From NCBI RefSeq assembly GCF_009663685.2, contig NZ_RCOG02000016.1:1-47626 (forward strand): a stretch of 47,626 nt of DNA, given 5' to 3'. A program made the translations under genes and the position numbers. Origin of the DNA: Cupriavidus sp. U2. Lineage in GTDB: Bacteria > Pseudomonadota > Gammaproteobacteria > Burkholderiales > Burkholderiaceae. Below, in pieces: positions 10,428 to 17,722 of this stretch (its first letter is position 1; every line of letters starts with the position of its first letter). The notes under the pieces were generated by a model. That model did no database searches and was not told the DNA's origin. It worked only from the letters and a program-made list of their open reading frames with translations.

Positions 10428-11890
10428 ACGCTGGCTCCTTCCACCCAGTTGCCGTGGAAGCCGAACGGCACGCGCTGCGGCAGTTCCACCGTGGCCACCG
10501 GCCCGGCCTCGATGTCCACGGCATCGAGCACCAGCAGTTCACTGGTATGCGATGCGGCGCGCCACACCACGGCCAGCAGCCAGCCGTCGCCCTCGGCACG
10601 ACCACGCGGCGCGAACACCGGCTCGGAGGTCGCGTCGCCCGGCGGCAGCCACAGCGTGGCCTGGGCGCCGGTCACGGCGTCGAGATGCACGATGCCCTGC
10701 CGTTCCCCCTCGTCCGATGGCCCCTGGCGCGCGGCTTCCCCGGGCACCGACGCGGCGAACCAGCCATGCCGGTGCCGGCGACCGGCAAGCCGGTCGTCGA
10801 TGCGCGGAAATTCGCCCGGGATGTCGCACAGGCGCTGACTCGTGAAGGTGTCGCGGCCATCGGCCAGATCGAAGGTCCAGCGGGTCAGGTAGGCCAGCTG
10901 GCGCGACCGGTCGCCCGGCGACCCGTCCGGGCGTGGAAACAGCGGCGCCTCGTCGTAGACCATGACGTCGGCGTGTATCGTGTTGCCGTCTTCCCACGCG
11001 TTCATCGCGTGGAACACATAGCACGGTGGGCCCTGGAACCAGCGTGGCACGCCGGACGGTGCATCGCGCCGCATGATGCCGATCATCGACGGCCGGTCTG
11101 CCTCGAATGCATACGGCGGCAGGCCTTTCTCCAGCCGCTCGCGGCTGCCTGTCAGCGGCAGGACCGGAAACAGCAGATGCCGCGTGGTCATCATGAAGTC
11201 ATGGACCATGCTGCAATACGGCGTGTCGAACTTGAGATGGCGGGTCAGCCGCGCATCGGGGCCAATGGTGCCGGTGGTGATGGCGGGCGTCAGCGGACCA
11301 TCGGCGTTATATCCGAAGAAGAACATTTCGCCGGTCAGCGGATCGATCTTCGGATGGGCCGTGAACGGACCCTGCAGCGGGCCATAGTCGGCGTAGCCCA
11401 GCGTTTCCAGCGTGCCGGGCGTCATGCGCGTGGGCGGGTGCGCCTCTTCCAGTGCCAGCAGCCGCTGGCCGTGCCACACGATATGGGTGTTGGCCACGCC
11501 CCGGTCGTCGCCCGCCCATTCAGGGGCATCGGGCAGCTTGCCGGCAAACGTGCGGAACAGCGCGCGGCCGGCCCGGTCTTCGTCGCGCCATTTCGGCGTG
11601 CGGACCCAGCGGTTGCGATAGCTCGCCGCGCCATCGGCCAGCGCAATGGCGTGGATCATGCCGTCCCCGCCGAACCAGTGCGTGGCCGCCGTCGGAAAAC
11701 GCGGATTCGGACCATTCCGATACAAGGTGCCGGCCAGTTCCCGGGGCAGTTCGCCCCGCACCTTGAGCCCGGCGGCGTCGATTTCCCGGGTCACGGGCGC
11801 AAAGTTGCCCTTGGACCAGATGCTGTCCTGCGCTGGCTGGGCCGCCTTGCCATGCGCCTCTTCCTGCATGCGTTGCTGCGCTGTTTCCAC
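10424..11890 (-). CDS. Carotenoid cleavage oxygenase family protein
   Basis: A 488-residue enzyme of the RPE65/carotenoid oxygenase family, a seven-bladed propeller with a four-histidine non-heme iron centre. All four histidines are visible: His179 (FTAHPKID), His230 (CSMVHDFMMT), His294 (VFHAMNAWED) and His479 (FGFHGNW). The family cleaves carotenoids, stilbenoids or phenylpropenes with O2; the substrate here is unknown and no carotenoid synthesis gene is nearby. I prefer the GTG at 11890, preceded by GGGGAGA. An in-frame GTG at 11917 lies inside the upstream palindrome, and an ATG at 11869 lacks a ribosome site. It is the first gene of the operon ending in tetR. Confidence 0.9.
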   Translation of the reverse strand: METAQQRMQEEAHGKAAQPAQDSIWSKGNFAPVTREIDAAGLKVRGELPRELAGTLYRNGPNPRFPTAATHWFGGDGMIHAIALADGAASYRNRWVRTPKWRDEDRAGRALFRTFAGKLPDAPEWAGDDRGVANTHIVWHGQRLLALEEAHPPTRMTPGTLETLGYADYGPLQGPFTAHPKIDPLTGEMFFFGYNADGPLTPAITTGTIGPDARLTRHLKFDTPYCSMVHDFMMTTRHLLFPVLPLTGSRERLEKGLPPYAFEADRPSMIGIMRRDAPSGVPRWFQGPPCYVFHAMNAWEDGNTIHADVMVYDEAPLFPRPDGSPGDRSRQLAYLTRWTFDLADGRDTFTSQRLCDIPGEFPRIDDRLAGRRHRHGWFAASVPGEAARQGPSDEGERQGIVHLDAVTGAQATLWLPPGDATSEPVFAPRGRAEGDGWLLAVVWRAASHTSELLVLDAVDIEAGPVATVELPQRVPFGFHGNWVEGASV

Positions 11891-11907
11891 GCTGTCTCCC
11901 CGATCCG

Positions 11908-11926
11908 AACTGATCACTGTTCAGTT
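11908..11926. promoter_or_regulatory. TetR-type palindromic operator
   Basis: AACTGA (11908-11913), a 7-nt centre and TCAGTT (11921-11926) form a perfect inverted repeat. It begins 18 nt before the preferred GTG start of the carotenoid oxygenase gene. Size and position fit a TetR-family operator, and a TetR gene is the last gene of the same operon. Confidence 0.6.
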
Positions 11927-12050
11927 TGCGTATTCAAGGCGGCGTCCAAGAGGAAGTCAAGGACATCTGGCGTGGGGATTTCGGCAATACGGATCGGTGG
12001 AAGGACTGCGGAGTCGGCGCCCTTGGCGGCTTCGCGCCGGGTTGCCTACC

Positions 12051-12665
12051 ATGACATCACCGTCCATCCCCATCTTCCCGGCCCCTGCCATGCCGACCGA
12101 CCCCGATCCGACGACCACCGCCCTGCCCCCAGCGCCCCGACTGCCCCTGCACGCCAGCCTGCGCAACGGGCAGCCGGTGGTGGTGCGCAAGATCCGGGAG
12201 GATGACAAGGCGGGCATTGTCGAAGCGTTCTCGCTGCTGTCCGACGATTCCCGCTACACACGCTTCATGGCCGCCATGCACGACCTGCCCGAGGCGGCGC
12301 TCGACGACGTGGTTCACCCGGTGCCCGGGCAAGACTGCACGCTGGCCGCCGTGGCGGGCACCGCCGAGAGCGGGCATCTGGTCGGCGGTGCGCGCTACGT
12401 GGCGCTGCCGGGCCGCGATGCGTGCGAGTTCGCCGTGACCGTGCTCGACGGCTGGCAATCCTCGGGCCTGGGCAGCCTGCTGATGCAGACGCTGATCGCA
12501 CTGGCGCGGGCGGCCGGGTTCGGCACGATGGAGGGCTACGTGCTGTCGGCCAATCGCGGCATGCGGGGGCTGGCGCACCGGCTGGGCTTCGCGGATACGG
12601 TCTGCCCCGACGACGCCACGCTGCGCGTGGTTACGCTCGACCTCCGCCATCCGCCATCCTCCTGA
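12051..12665 (+). CDS. GNAT-family N-acetyltransferase
   Basis: A 204-residue acetyltransferase. After a proline-rich leader of about 35 residues, the GNAT fold runs from VVVRKIREDDKAGIVEAFSLLS to the end. The acetyl-CoA loop is WQSSGLGSLLMQTLIALARAAG (motif A, Q/R-x-x-G-x-G/A type), followed by ANRGMRGLAHRLGF. The SDDSRYTRFMAAM segment and overall layout recall the GNAT domain fused to acyl-CoA synthetases and the free-standing protein acetyltransferases that modify them. The ATG at 12051 is the first; 12090 is an alternative. The substrate is unknown. Confidence 0.82.
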   Translation: MTSPSIPIFPAPAMPTDPDPTTTALPPAPRLPLHASLRNGQPVVVRKIREDDKAGIVEAFSLLSDDSRYTRFMAAMHDLPEAALDDVVHPVPGQDCTLAAVAGTAESGHLVGGARYVALPGRDACEFAVTVLDGWQSSGLGSLLMQTLIALARAAGFGTMEGYVLSANRGMRGLAHRLGFADTVCPDDATLRVVTLDLRHPPSS

Positions 12666-12686
12666 CCGAGGGCGCGGCCTGACGGA

Positions 12687-12727
12687 GGCTGGCGGGCTGA
12701 GGGCTGAGGGCTGGCGGGCTGAGGGCT
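12687..12727 (+). repeat. Two-copy 19-bp tandem repeat
   Basis: The 19-mer GGCTGGCGGGCTGAGGGCT occurs at 12687-12705 and 12709-12727, separated by GAG. It lies between the convergent GNAT and SnoaL-like genes and overlaps the last bases of the latter. Confidence 0.8.
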
Positions 12728-13160
12728 ACTCCGCGCCGGCCAGCACGGCCTTCTGGGCGGCCAGCCGGGCGCCCATGGCTTCGGCCAGCGCATGCAGGCC
12801 GGACATCGGCCGCACCATGACCTCGAACTCCTCGATCTTGCCGGCCTCGTCAAACCGCAGCATGTCGATGCCTTTCAGCGCCTTGCCATCGACCTCGGCA
12901 CTGAATTCCAGCACCGCGCTCTTGCCATCGTCCGTGGCAAACGTGCGGTGGTAGGTGAAGTTGTGGAACACCGTGTTCACCGTCTTCAGCACCAGCTTGA
13001 TCGCAGCACGCCCCGGATATGGCGTATGCGCCACAGGCGAGCGAAATACGATGCGGTCCGATAGCAGCGGGTCCAACTCTTCCATGGCATTGCGCGCCAG
13101 CAACGCGTGCCAGGCAGCCAGCGTCTGTTGCGCGGCGGGGGTCAGGCCTTGAACGTCCAT
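12726..13160 (-). CDS. SnoaL-like / NTF2-fold protein
   Basis: A 144-residue single-domain protein of the SnoaL/NTF2-like fold: TLAAWHALLARNAMEELDPLLSDRIVF, then FHNFTYHRTFATDDGKSAVLEFSAEVDGKALKGIDMLRFDEAGKIEEFEVMVRP. Members act as isomerases, cyclases or small-molecule binders in the cytoplasm; the class is too diverse for a reaction to be named. AAAGGAGA precedes the ATG at 13160. A perfect 20-bp palindrome at 13211-13230 covers its probable promoter, so it is likely under a dedicated repressor. It converges with the GNAT gene. Confidence 0.82.
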   Translation of the reverse strand: MDVQGLTPAAQQTLAAWHALLARNAMEELDPLLSDRIVFRSPVAHTPYPGRAAIKLVLKTVNTVFHNFTYHRTFATDDGKSAVLEFSAEVDGKALKGIDMLRFDEAGKIEEFEVMVRPMSGLHALAEAMGARLAAQKAVLAGAE

Positions 13161-13210
13161 GCAGGTCTCCTTTGGGGTGGCGAAGATGGGAATGGGCAAT
13201 CTTCGGTCAA

Positions 13211-13230
13211 TTATGCAACTGGTTGCATAA
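13211..13230. promoter_or_regulatory. MarR/GntR-type palindrome upstream of SnoaL-like gene
   Basis: Arms TTATGCAAC (13211-13219) and GTTGCATAA (13222-13230) flank a 2-nt centre in a perfect 20-bp palindrome. It lies 51-70 nt upstream of the SnoaL-like start, and on the minus strand its right part contains CATAAT, a possible -10. ATGCAAC/GTTGCAT symmetry is typical of MarR-family operators. No MarR gene is in the window. Confidence 0.6.
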
Positions 13231-13397
13231 AAAGGCATCGTAGCGCGTGGCCCGCCAAATTGCCAGCGCGATACCGCAATACGCGGGAAGCCATGCACAG
13301 CCTGCATTCCGCGCCCGAACCTGGGCCAAACTGTCAGAAATGCAAAATCAGACAAACGCCTACAGCTTGTGCATGTGCCTCACTCTAAGCTTCATGG

Positions 13398-13468
13398 CAG
13401 GACCTGACCCGTCCTGTTTAACCTCCCCCTGCAAGCCCGCCTGATTCGCGTCAGGCGGGTTCTTTTTT
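13398..13468 (+). ncRNA. Possible small RNA ending in an intrinsic terminator
   Basis: The 333-nt gap 13161-13493 has no credible gene, yet contains a rightward intrinsic terminator: CCCGCCTGA (13436-13444), loop TTCGCG, TCAGGCGGG (13451-13459), then a T-rich tail to 13468. Upstream is a smaller hairpin, CAGGAC (13398-13403), N7, GTCCTG (13411-13416). Between them lies the single-stranded, anti-Shine-Dalgarno-like ACCTCCCCCT. No rightward gene needs this terminator. Two hairpins with an unpaired C-rich stretch are a common sRNA layout. I found no convincing promoter. Confidence 0.35.
13436..13468 (+). terminator. Rightward intrinsic terminator
   Basis: A perfect 9-bp stem (CCCGCCTGA/TCAGGCGGG) with a 6-nt loop is followed by T and TCTTTTTT. 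The T-run is on the plus strand, so it serves rightward transcription and not the leftward beta-lactamase gene that ends at 13494. Confidence 0.8.
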
Positions 13469-13493
13469 CGACAGCCAGCGGCCCACCCCCGCC

Positions 13494-14723
13494 TTAGCGG
13501 CCCTGCGGCACGGACCCGATCCCAGCCGCCCCGGCTCCGTCCAGCGCCTGCAGGATCGCGTAGGCGGCCTGCACGCGCGCGGGGATCGGCAGATTGCGGT
13601 TGGCCAGCATCACCACGCCGATCCGCCGCCCCGGCACGAATGCCACATACGCGCCAAAACCATTGGTCGAGCCAGTCTTGTTGATCAGTACGTCGGCCGG
13701 CGCCGGTTGCGGCGGATCGATGCGCTGCACGGCCTGGGCGTCGCGCACCATGCGCGCGTCGTTGCCGGCCTGCAGCACGTCCAGCGATACCGGCCAGCCA
13801 TAGCGTTCCCAGCCCAGCCCCTGCGTCATCGCACCCACCCGGAAGTAGCCCGCATGGGTGGCGGCCAGCGCCTGGCGCAGGGCGGCGTCCGAGACAGCCT
13901 GCGCATCGATGTTCAGCTCCACGTAGCGGATCATGTCGGCGGCGGTGGTCTTGATGCCGTAGGCCTGCCCATCGAACACGCCGGCCGACGCGCGCACGGG
14001 CTTGTCGTCGCGGTAGCCCCATGCGTAGTGGGCCATCTGTGCGCGGGGCACCTGCACCCACGAATGGGTCAGGCCGAGCTTCGGAATCAGTTGCCGCGCC
14101 ATCGCGCTGTCGAACGAGGTGTCCAGCGCCTGGGCGGCCGCAAGGCCGAACAGGCCGAGGCTGACGTTCGAATAGCGCCGCTGCGTGCCCGGTGCGGCGT
14201 CGGGCTGCCAGCGGCGCAGCCATTCGATCATCTGCGGCATGGTGTTGACGGCGTCCGGCACCTGCAGCGGCAGCCCGCCCGCCGTGTACGTGCCCAGTTC
14301 AAGCAGGCTGATACGGTCGAACGCGCTGCCGGCAAGCCTTGGCAGGTAGCGGGGGGCCTTGTCATCGAGCGAGAGCACGCCGCGCGCTTGCGCCCAGGCC
14401 GCCAGCGTGGCCGTAAAGGTCTTGCTGACCGATCCGATCTCGAAAAGCGTGTCGTCGGTAACGGGCCGGCTGCCCTGCCGAGAGGCCACGCCATAGTTGA
14501 AGATCCGGTGCTGGCCGCCGGCGGTAATCGCCACCGCCATGCCCGGCACCTGGTACTGGGCCATGACGGGCTGCACCGCGGCATCGACCGCCCGCTGGAT
14601 GGCATCGGCGGACGGCGCCGCCTGTGCCGACTGTACCGTCCCGGCGATCGCCAGCGCGAACAGTCCGGCCCGCACCGGAGAACGGATGGCAAGGCAACGG
14701 AAAGTGCGAGCGGCTGGAGGCAT
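13494..14723 (-). CDS. ampC: Class C (AmpC-type) beta-lactamase
   Basis: A 409-residue serine beta-lactamase of class C. A signal peptide (about 1-36, ending VQSAQA) directs it to the periplasm. The three active-site motifs are intact: S98-V-S-K101, Y184-S-N186 and K349-T-G351 (NKTGSTNGFGAY). It hydrolyses penicillins and cephalosporins; the actual spectrum cannot be read from sequence. No ampR lies next to it, unlike inducible ampC-ampR pairs, so expression may be constitutive or controlled elsewhere. A TACAAT -10-like element lies on the minus strand at 14759-14764. The family also contains non-lactamase esterases, but the YSN and KTG motifs favour a true lactamase. Confidence 0.92.
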   Translation of the reverse strand: MPPAARTFRCLAIRSPVRAGLFALAIAGTVQSAQAAPSADAIQRAVDAAVQPVMAQYQVPGMAVAITAGGQHRIFNYGVASRQGSRPVTDDTLFEIGSVSKTFTATLAAWAQARGVLSLDDKAPRYLPRLAGSAFDRISLLELGTYTAGGLPLQVPDAVNTMPQMIEWLRRWQPDAAPGTQRRYSNVSLGLFGLAAAQALDTSFDSAMARQLIPKLGLTHSWVQVPRAQMAHYAWGYRDDKPVRASAGVFDGQAYGIKTTAADMIRYVELNIDAQAVSDAALRQALAATHAGYFRVGAMTQGLGWERYGWPVSLDVLQAGNDARMVRDAQAVQRIDPPQPAPADVLINKTGSTNGFGAYVAFVPGRRIGVVMLANRNLPIPARVQAAYAILQALDGAGAAGIGSVPQGR

Positions 14724-14942
14724 GGGGCGGACACATTGGGGGCTGGGACGAGGACCGCATTGTAGCCGTGGCGATGACGCGCACCGAAGGCCGGCGACCC
14801 GGCCATTAGCGGCCTACAATGGCGGCTTCGCCGTCCTGACAGGTCTGCCATGCAGCCCGGTGCGTGGCTGAACCTGCGACTTACGGCTGGACGTTGCCGC
14901 AGCCATGCCATCGCCCGTGCCATTGCCCATCCAGGAGACCCC

Positions 14943-15365
14943 ATGAAACCCCGTATCTCGGTGCTGACGCTCGGCGTGACCGACCTCGAACGCGCGGTGG
15001 GCTTCTATCGCGATGGCCTTGGCCTGGCCACGCCGGGCATCGTCGGCAAGGAATTCGAACACGGCGCGGTGGCCTTTTTCGACCTGCAGGCCGGCCTGAA
15101 GCTGGCACTCTGGGCACGCGACAATCTGGCCTGGGATACCGGGCTGCCCCCCAGCGCGCCCTGCCCCACGGGCTTCTCGATCGGCCACAACGTGACCAGC
15201 AAGGGCGAGGTGGACCAGGTGATGGCGCAGGTGGCCCGCGCGGGCGGGACCATCGTCAAGCCGGCCCAGGATACGTTCTATGGCGGCTACGCCGGCTACT
15301 TCCAGGACCCGGACGGCAATCTCTGGGAAGTGGTGTGGAATCCGTCGATCCTGCCGGTCGATTGA
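14943..15365 (+). CDS. VOC-family glyoxalase-like protein
   Basis: A 140-residue vicinal-oxygen-chelate protein with two beta-alpha-beta-beta-beta modules: ISVLTLGVTDLERAVGFYRDGLGLATPG, and the second ending in YGGYAGYFQDPDGNLWEVVWNP with the typical DPDGN-x-W-E metal-ligand Glu. The His of the N-terminal module is not obvious. AGGAGA precedes the ATG. The reaction is unknown; members include glyoxalase I, fosfomycin-resistance and dioxygenase-type enzymes. It diverges from ampC and converges with a second VOC gene 6 nt downstream. Confidence 0.85.
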   Translation: MKPRISVLTLGVTDLERAVGFYRDGLGLATPGIVGKEFEHGAVAFFDLQAGLKLALWARDNLAWDTGLPPSAPCPTGFSIGHNVTSKGEVDQVMAQVARAGGTIVKPAQDTFYGGYAGYFQDPDGNLWEVVWNPSILPVD

Positions 15366-15371
15366 GGCCTG

Positions 15372-15734
15372 CTAGGCCGTCTGCTGGCAGAAGCAAAGCC
15401 GGTTGCCGAACGGGTCCTTGACCTGCAGCTGGCGGCCCCAACCGGCGTCTTCCATACCGGGCTTGGCATAGCGGTACTGCCGCGCGGTCAGTTCCCGGTG
15501 GAGCGCGTCAACGTCGTCGATCGGCACGAAGATGGCTGACCCCGGCGTGGCGTCGCCGTGGTGCTCGCTGAGATGCAGCGTCAGCCCGGACCGCGACACC
15601 TGGGCATAGAGCGGGAAGTCATCGCCAAACCGGTGTTCCCAGTCCAGCGTGAAGCCAAGGAAGTCGAGATAGAACTCTTTCGCCTTGTCGACCGAGAAGA
15701 TGCGCAGGATTGGGATAGCGGGTGAAAATTGCAT
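15372..15734 (-). CDS. VOC-family bleomycin-resistance-like protein
   Basis: A 120-residue VOC protein of the bleomycin-binding/glyoxalase type: PILRIFSVDKAKEFYLDFLGFTLDWEHRF, LTLHLSEHHGDATPGSAIFVPIDDVDALHREL and VKDPFGNRLCFCQ at the end. The LHLSEHHGD segment is typical of the BLMA-like subgroup. It may bind and sequester a hydrophobic compound rather than catalyse. The ATG at 15734 is the only sensible start. A perfect 19-bp palindrome lies just upstream (15752-15770), so a dedicated regulator is likely. Confidence 0.85.
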   Translation of the reverse strand: MQFSPAIPILRIFSVDKAKEFYLDFLGFTLDWEHRFGDDFPLYAQVSRSGLTLHLSEHHGDATPGSAIFVPIDDVDALHRELTARQYRYAKPGMEDAGWGRQLQVKDPFGNRLCFCQQTA

Positions 15735-15751
15735 GGGAGCCCCCGGATCTC

Positions 15752-15770
15752 GGCAAAATGCCATTTTGCC
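15752..15770. promoter_or_regulatory. Perfect 19-bp palindrome at VOC gene promoter
   Basis: GGCAAAATG (15752-15760), centre C and CATTTTGCC (15762-15770) form a perfect palindrome starting 18 nt upstream of the VOC gene start at 15734. It is probably an operator for that leftward gene. Confidence 0.6.
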
Positions 15771-15833
15771 ACCGGTTGCAGCGCCGTAAATGGCTTTTTG
15801 TCCACTTAAAACAAGCAGATCCCGGCCCGAGCT

Positions 15834-15880
15834 TTTACTTCGATTTATGCAAACCCTATAATTATTGGCATCCAATAATT
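15834..15880 (+). promoter_or_regulatory. Sigma-70 promoter overlapped by a palindrome, for the ATPase
   Basis: TTTACT (15834-15839), a 17-nt spacer and a perfect TATAAT (15857-15862) make a strong promoter whose start point falls near 15869. A 21-bp palindrome overlaps it: AATTATTGG (15860-15868), centre CAT, CCAATAATT (15872-15880). A protein bound there would block initiation. The ATPase ATG is at 15896. Confidence 0.65.
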
Positions 15881-15895
15881 CAGCATAAACCCGCC

Positions 15896-17059
15896 ATGCG
15901 CTACGTATTCAACCGTCCAGAGCTTGCCCGCCAGATGGCGCGGCAGTTACTGCATCCGAGCGTGCTGGACGAAGGGCTACGTTCCGGCCTGTTCCTGTCG
16001 GGCCTGCGGCGCATCGGCAAGACCACGTTCCTGGTCAACGACCTGATACCGGCGCTGGAAGAGTTGGGCGCCATCGTGATCTACGTCGATCTGTGGAGCG
16101 ATACCCAGCGCAGCCCGGCCACCCTGATCCGCGACGCCATCCGCGAAAAGCTGTCTGAACTGGAATCGCTGCCCGCCGCCGCCGTGCGCAAGCTACGCCG
16201 GCTGGCGGGCGCCGATATCGGGGCGCTCGGCTTCAAGTTCGGGTTCAAGCTGGACACGCTGGGCGAGCCCGGCGGCGCCACGCTGGCCCAGGCGCTGAAA
16301 GAGGTGGTGGACCAGGGCCGAACCGATGTGGTGCTGATTGTCGATGAAGTGCAGCACGCCATCACGTCCGAGGAAGGCAACCAGATGCTGCTGGCGCTGA
16401 AAGCCGCGCGTGACGCGATCAATCCCCGGCCGAACACTTCCGGGCACTTCCTGTTCGTCGGCACGGGGTCGCACCGCGCGCTGGTCGGGGAGCTGACGGC
16501 GCGCCGCAACCAGGCGTTTACGGGCGCCACGTCGGTGGCCTATCCGGTGCTGGACAAGGAATACGTGGCCTACCTGCTGGAACGGCTGTCCGCCGAGGGC
16601 TTTACCGCCCAGCCTTCATTGGAGGTGGCCGTCAAGGCGTTCCAGACGCTGGGCAACCGGCCCGAGGAAATGATCAAGGCGCTGCGCCAGCTCCATTTCC
16701 ATCTGCCGCCCGGCAGCGATCCCGACGAACACCTGCCCGTGATTGCCAATACGCTGCGCTCGGCCGCTGCCGATATCGAACTGATGAAGCTCGAACAACT
16801 GGGCGGCCTGGCCACGGCCATCTTCGACCGGATTGCCTCGGCCGACGGCGATGCGCGCGGGCTGTTCTCGGCCGACGCCGCCGCGGCCTACTCGAAGGCC
16901 ATCGGCCGGGAGGTCAAGGTGGAAGAGGCACAGCCGGTAGTCAATGAACTGATGGCTACCAACCTGATCATGCGCAAGGGCCACGGGCTGTATGGCATCA
17001 CCGACCCGTTCGTGCAGGAAATGTGGCGCGAGCGCAAGGCCATCGAAGGAAAGCTCTGA
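15896..17059 (+). CDS. AAA/STAND-like P-loop ATPase of unknown function
   Basis: A 387-residue ATPase. Walker A is G36-LRRIGKT43, preceded by SGLFLS, and Walker B is DVVLIVDEVQHA with Asp150-Glu151. A sensor-like ...FLFVGTGSHRALV... follows, then a helical and winged-helix-like C-terminus (LMATNLIMRKGHGLYGITDPFVQEMWRER). The pattern matches the archaeal-ATPase/ORC-like ATP-binding proteins often seen in variable regions. It has no partner gene in the same direction. Its promoter is strong and overlapped by a palindrome, which is unusual for such a gene. No function is assigned. Confidence 0.75.
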   Translation: MRYVFNRPELARQMARQLLHPSVLDEGLRSGLFLSGLRRIGKTTFLVNDLIPALEELGAIVIYVDLWSDTQRSPATLIRDAIREKLSELESLPAAAVRKLRRLAGADIGALGFKFGFKLDTLGEPGGATLAQALKEVVDQGRTDVVLIVDEVQHAITSEEGNQMLLALKAARDAINPRPNTSGHFLFVGTGSHRALVGELTARRNQAFTGATSVAYPVLDKEYVAYLLERLSAEGFTAQPSLEVAVKAFQTLGNRPEEMIKALRQLHFHLPPGSDPDEHLPVIANTLRSAAADIELMKLEQLGGLATAIFDRIASADGDARGLFSADAAAAYSKAIGREVKVEEAQPVVNELMATNLIMRKGHGLYGITDPFVQEMWRERKAIEGKL

Positions 17060-17102
17060 CCGCCGGCCGACGCGCCGGCAAGAGAAAGATTTTCGGAAAA
17101 CC

Positions 17103-17129
17103 TGTCACAACCGCGTTTCGCCGTTCGTC
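17103..17129 (+). promoter_or_regulatory. ECF41-type sigma promoter
   Basis: TGTCACA (17103-17109), exactly 16 nt, then CGTC (17126-17129) match the published ECF41 consensus TGTCACA-N16-CGTC. It lies 75 nt before the AhpD-like gene. ECF41 sigma factors typically drive a neighbouring carboxymuconolactone-decarboxylase-type gene, but no sigma factor gene is within the window. Confidence 0.7.
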
Positions 17130-17203
17130 TTATGGACAAACGGATGCGAATTGCCGCGTCCGTCTTCCTGAATCCGACAAATTCTGACGAATTGGAGAAA
17201 CGC

Positions 17204-17662
17204 ATGTCTGCACGCCTCAACTTCTTCCCCCTTGCCCAGGCCAGCCAGAAGGCCTTGATCGCACTGTCGCAATCGTGCAAGAAAAGTTCGCTGGGGGAAC
17301 GCCTGGTCGAAATGGTCCAGTTACGCGTATCGCAACTGAACGGCTGCGGCCTCTGCATCGATATGCACTGGCGCGACCTGATCAAGCAAGGCGTTGACCC
17401 CCGCCACCTGAACGCCATCGCCGGATGGCGCGAAGCCCCCTTCTTCGACGCCCGCGAGCGCGCCGCGCTGGGCTGGGCCGAGGCCATGAACGCCCTGCCC
17501 CATCGCGACGATACGGACGCCGCCTATCCGGCACTGCGCGAGCACTTCAGCGAGGAAGACATCGCCCAGCTTTGCTATACCGTGGCCGCCATCCGCGCCT
17601 GGAACGTGATGAATCTGAGCCTGCGCAACCAGATTCCGGTGAACCCGCCGCCGGGGATGTAA
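17204..17662 (+). CDS. AhpD-like / carboxymuconolactone decarboxylase family protein
   Basis: A 152-residue protein of the AhpD/CMD fold. The redox motif C48-G-L-C51 followed by His55 (NGCGLCIDMHW) marks the alkylhydroperoxidase-like branch, implying thiol-based peroxide or disulfide chemistry in the cytoplasm rather than lactone decarboxylation. The start at 17204 has GGAGA upstream. An ATG at 17132 is excluded because it lies at or before the predicted transcription start of the ECF41-type promoter. No AhpC partner is adjacent. Confidence 0.88.
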   Translation: MSARLNFFPLAQASQKALIALSQSCKKSSLGERLVEMVQLRVSQLNGCGLCIDMHWRDLIKQGVDPRHLNAIAGWREAPFFDARERAALGWAEAMNALPHRDDTDAAYPALREHFSEEDIAQLCYTVAAIRAWNVMNLSLRNQIPVNPPPGM

Positions 17663-17674
17663 AGCCTCCGGGGG

Positions 17675-17722
17675 GTCTCTCGCTCTCCCGGTCTGTACAT
17701 GCCCATGCGGGAGAGCGGAGAC
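17675..17722. repeat. Long imperfect hairpin after AhpD-like gene
   Basis: GTCTC-T-CGCTCTCCCG (17675-17690) pairs with CGGGAGAGCG-GAGAC (17708-17722), leaving a single bulged T and a 17-nt loop. The CTCTCCCG/GGGAGAG core resembles the hairpin at 47303-47328. An A-rich run of about five GGCAAAA-like repeats follows (17723-17753). No T-run is present, so it is not a classical terminator. Confidence 0.55.

Noticed and set aside
14758..14821. Inverted CATTGTAG/CTACAATG between ampC and the VOC gene, as an operator
   Set aside because: Arms are 8 bp and 48 nt apart; each more simply supplies a TACAAT -10 for one of the divergent genes.
17132..17203. Upstream ATG (17132) as start of the AhpD-like gene
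   Set aside because: It lies at or before the predicted ECF41-type transcription start, has no ribosome site, and the family N-terminus fits the ATG at 17204.
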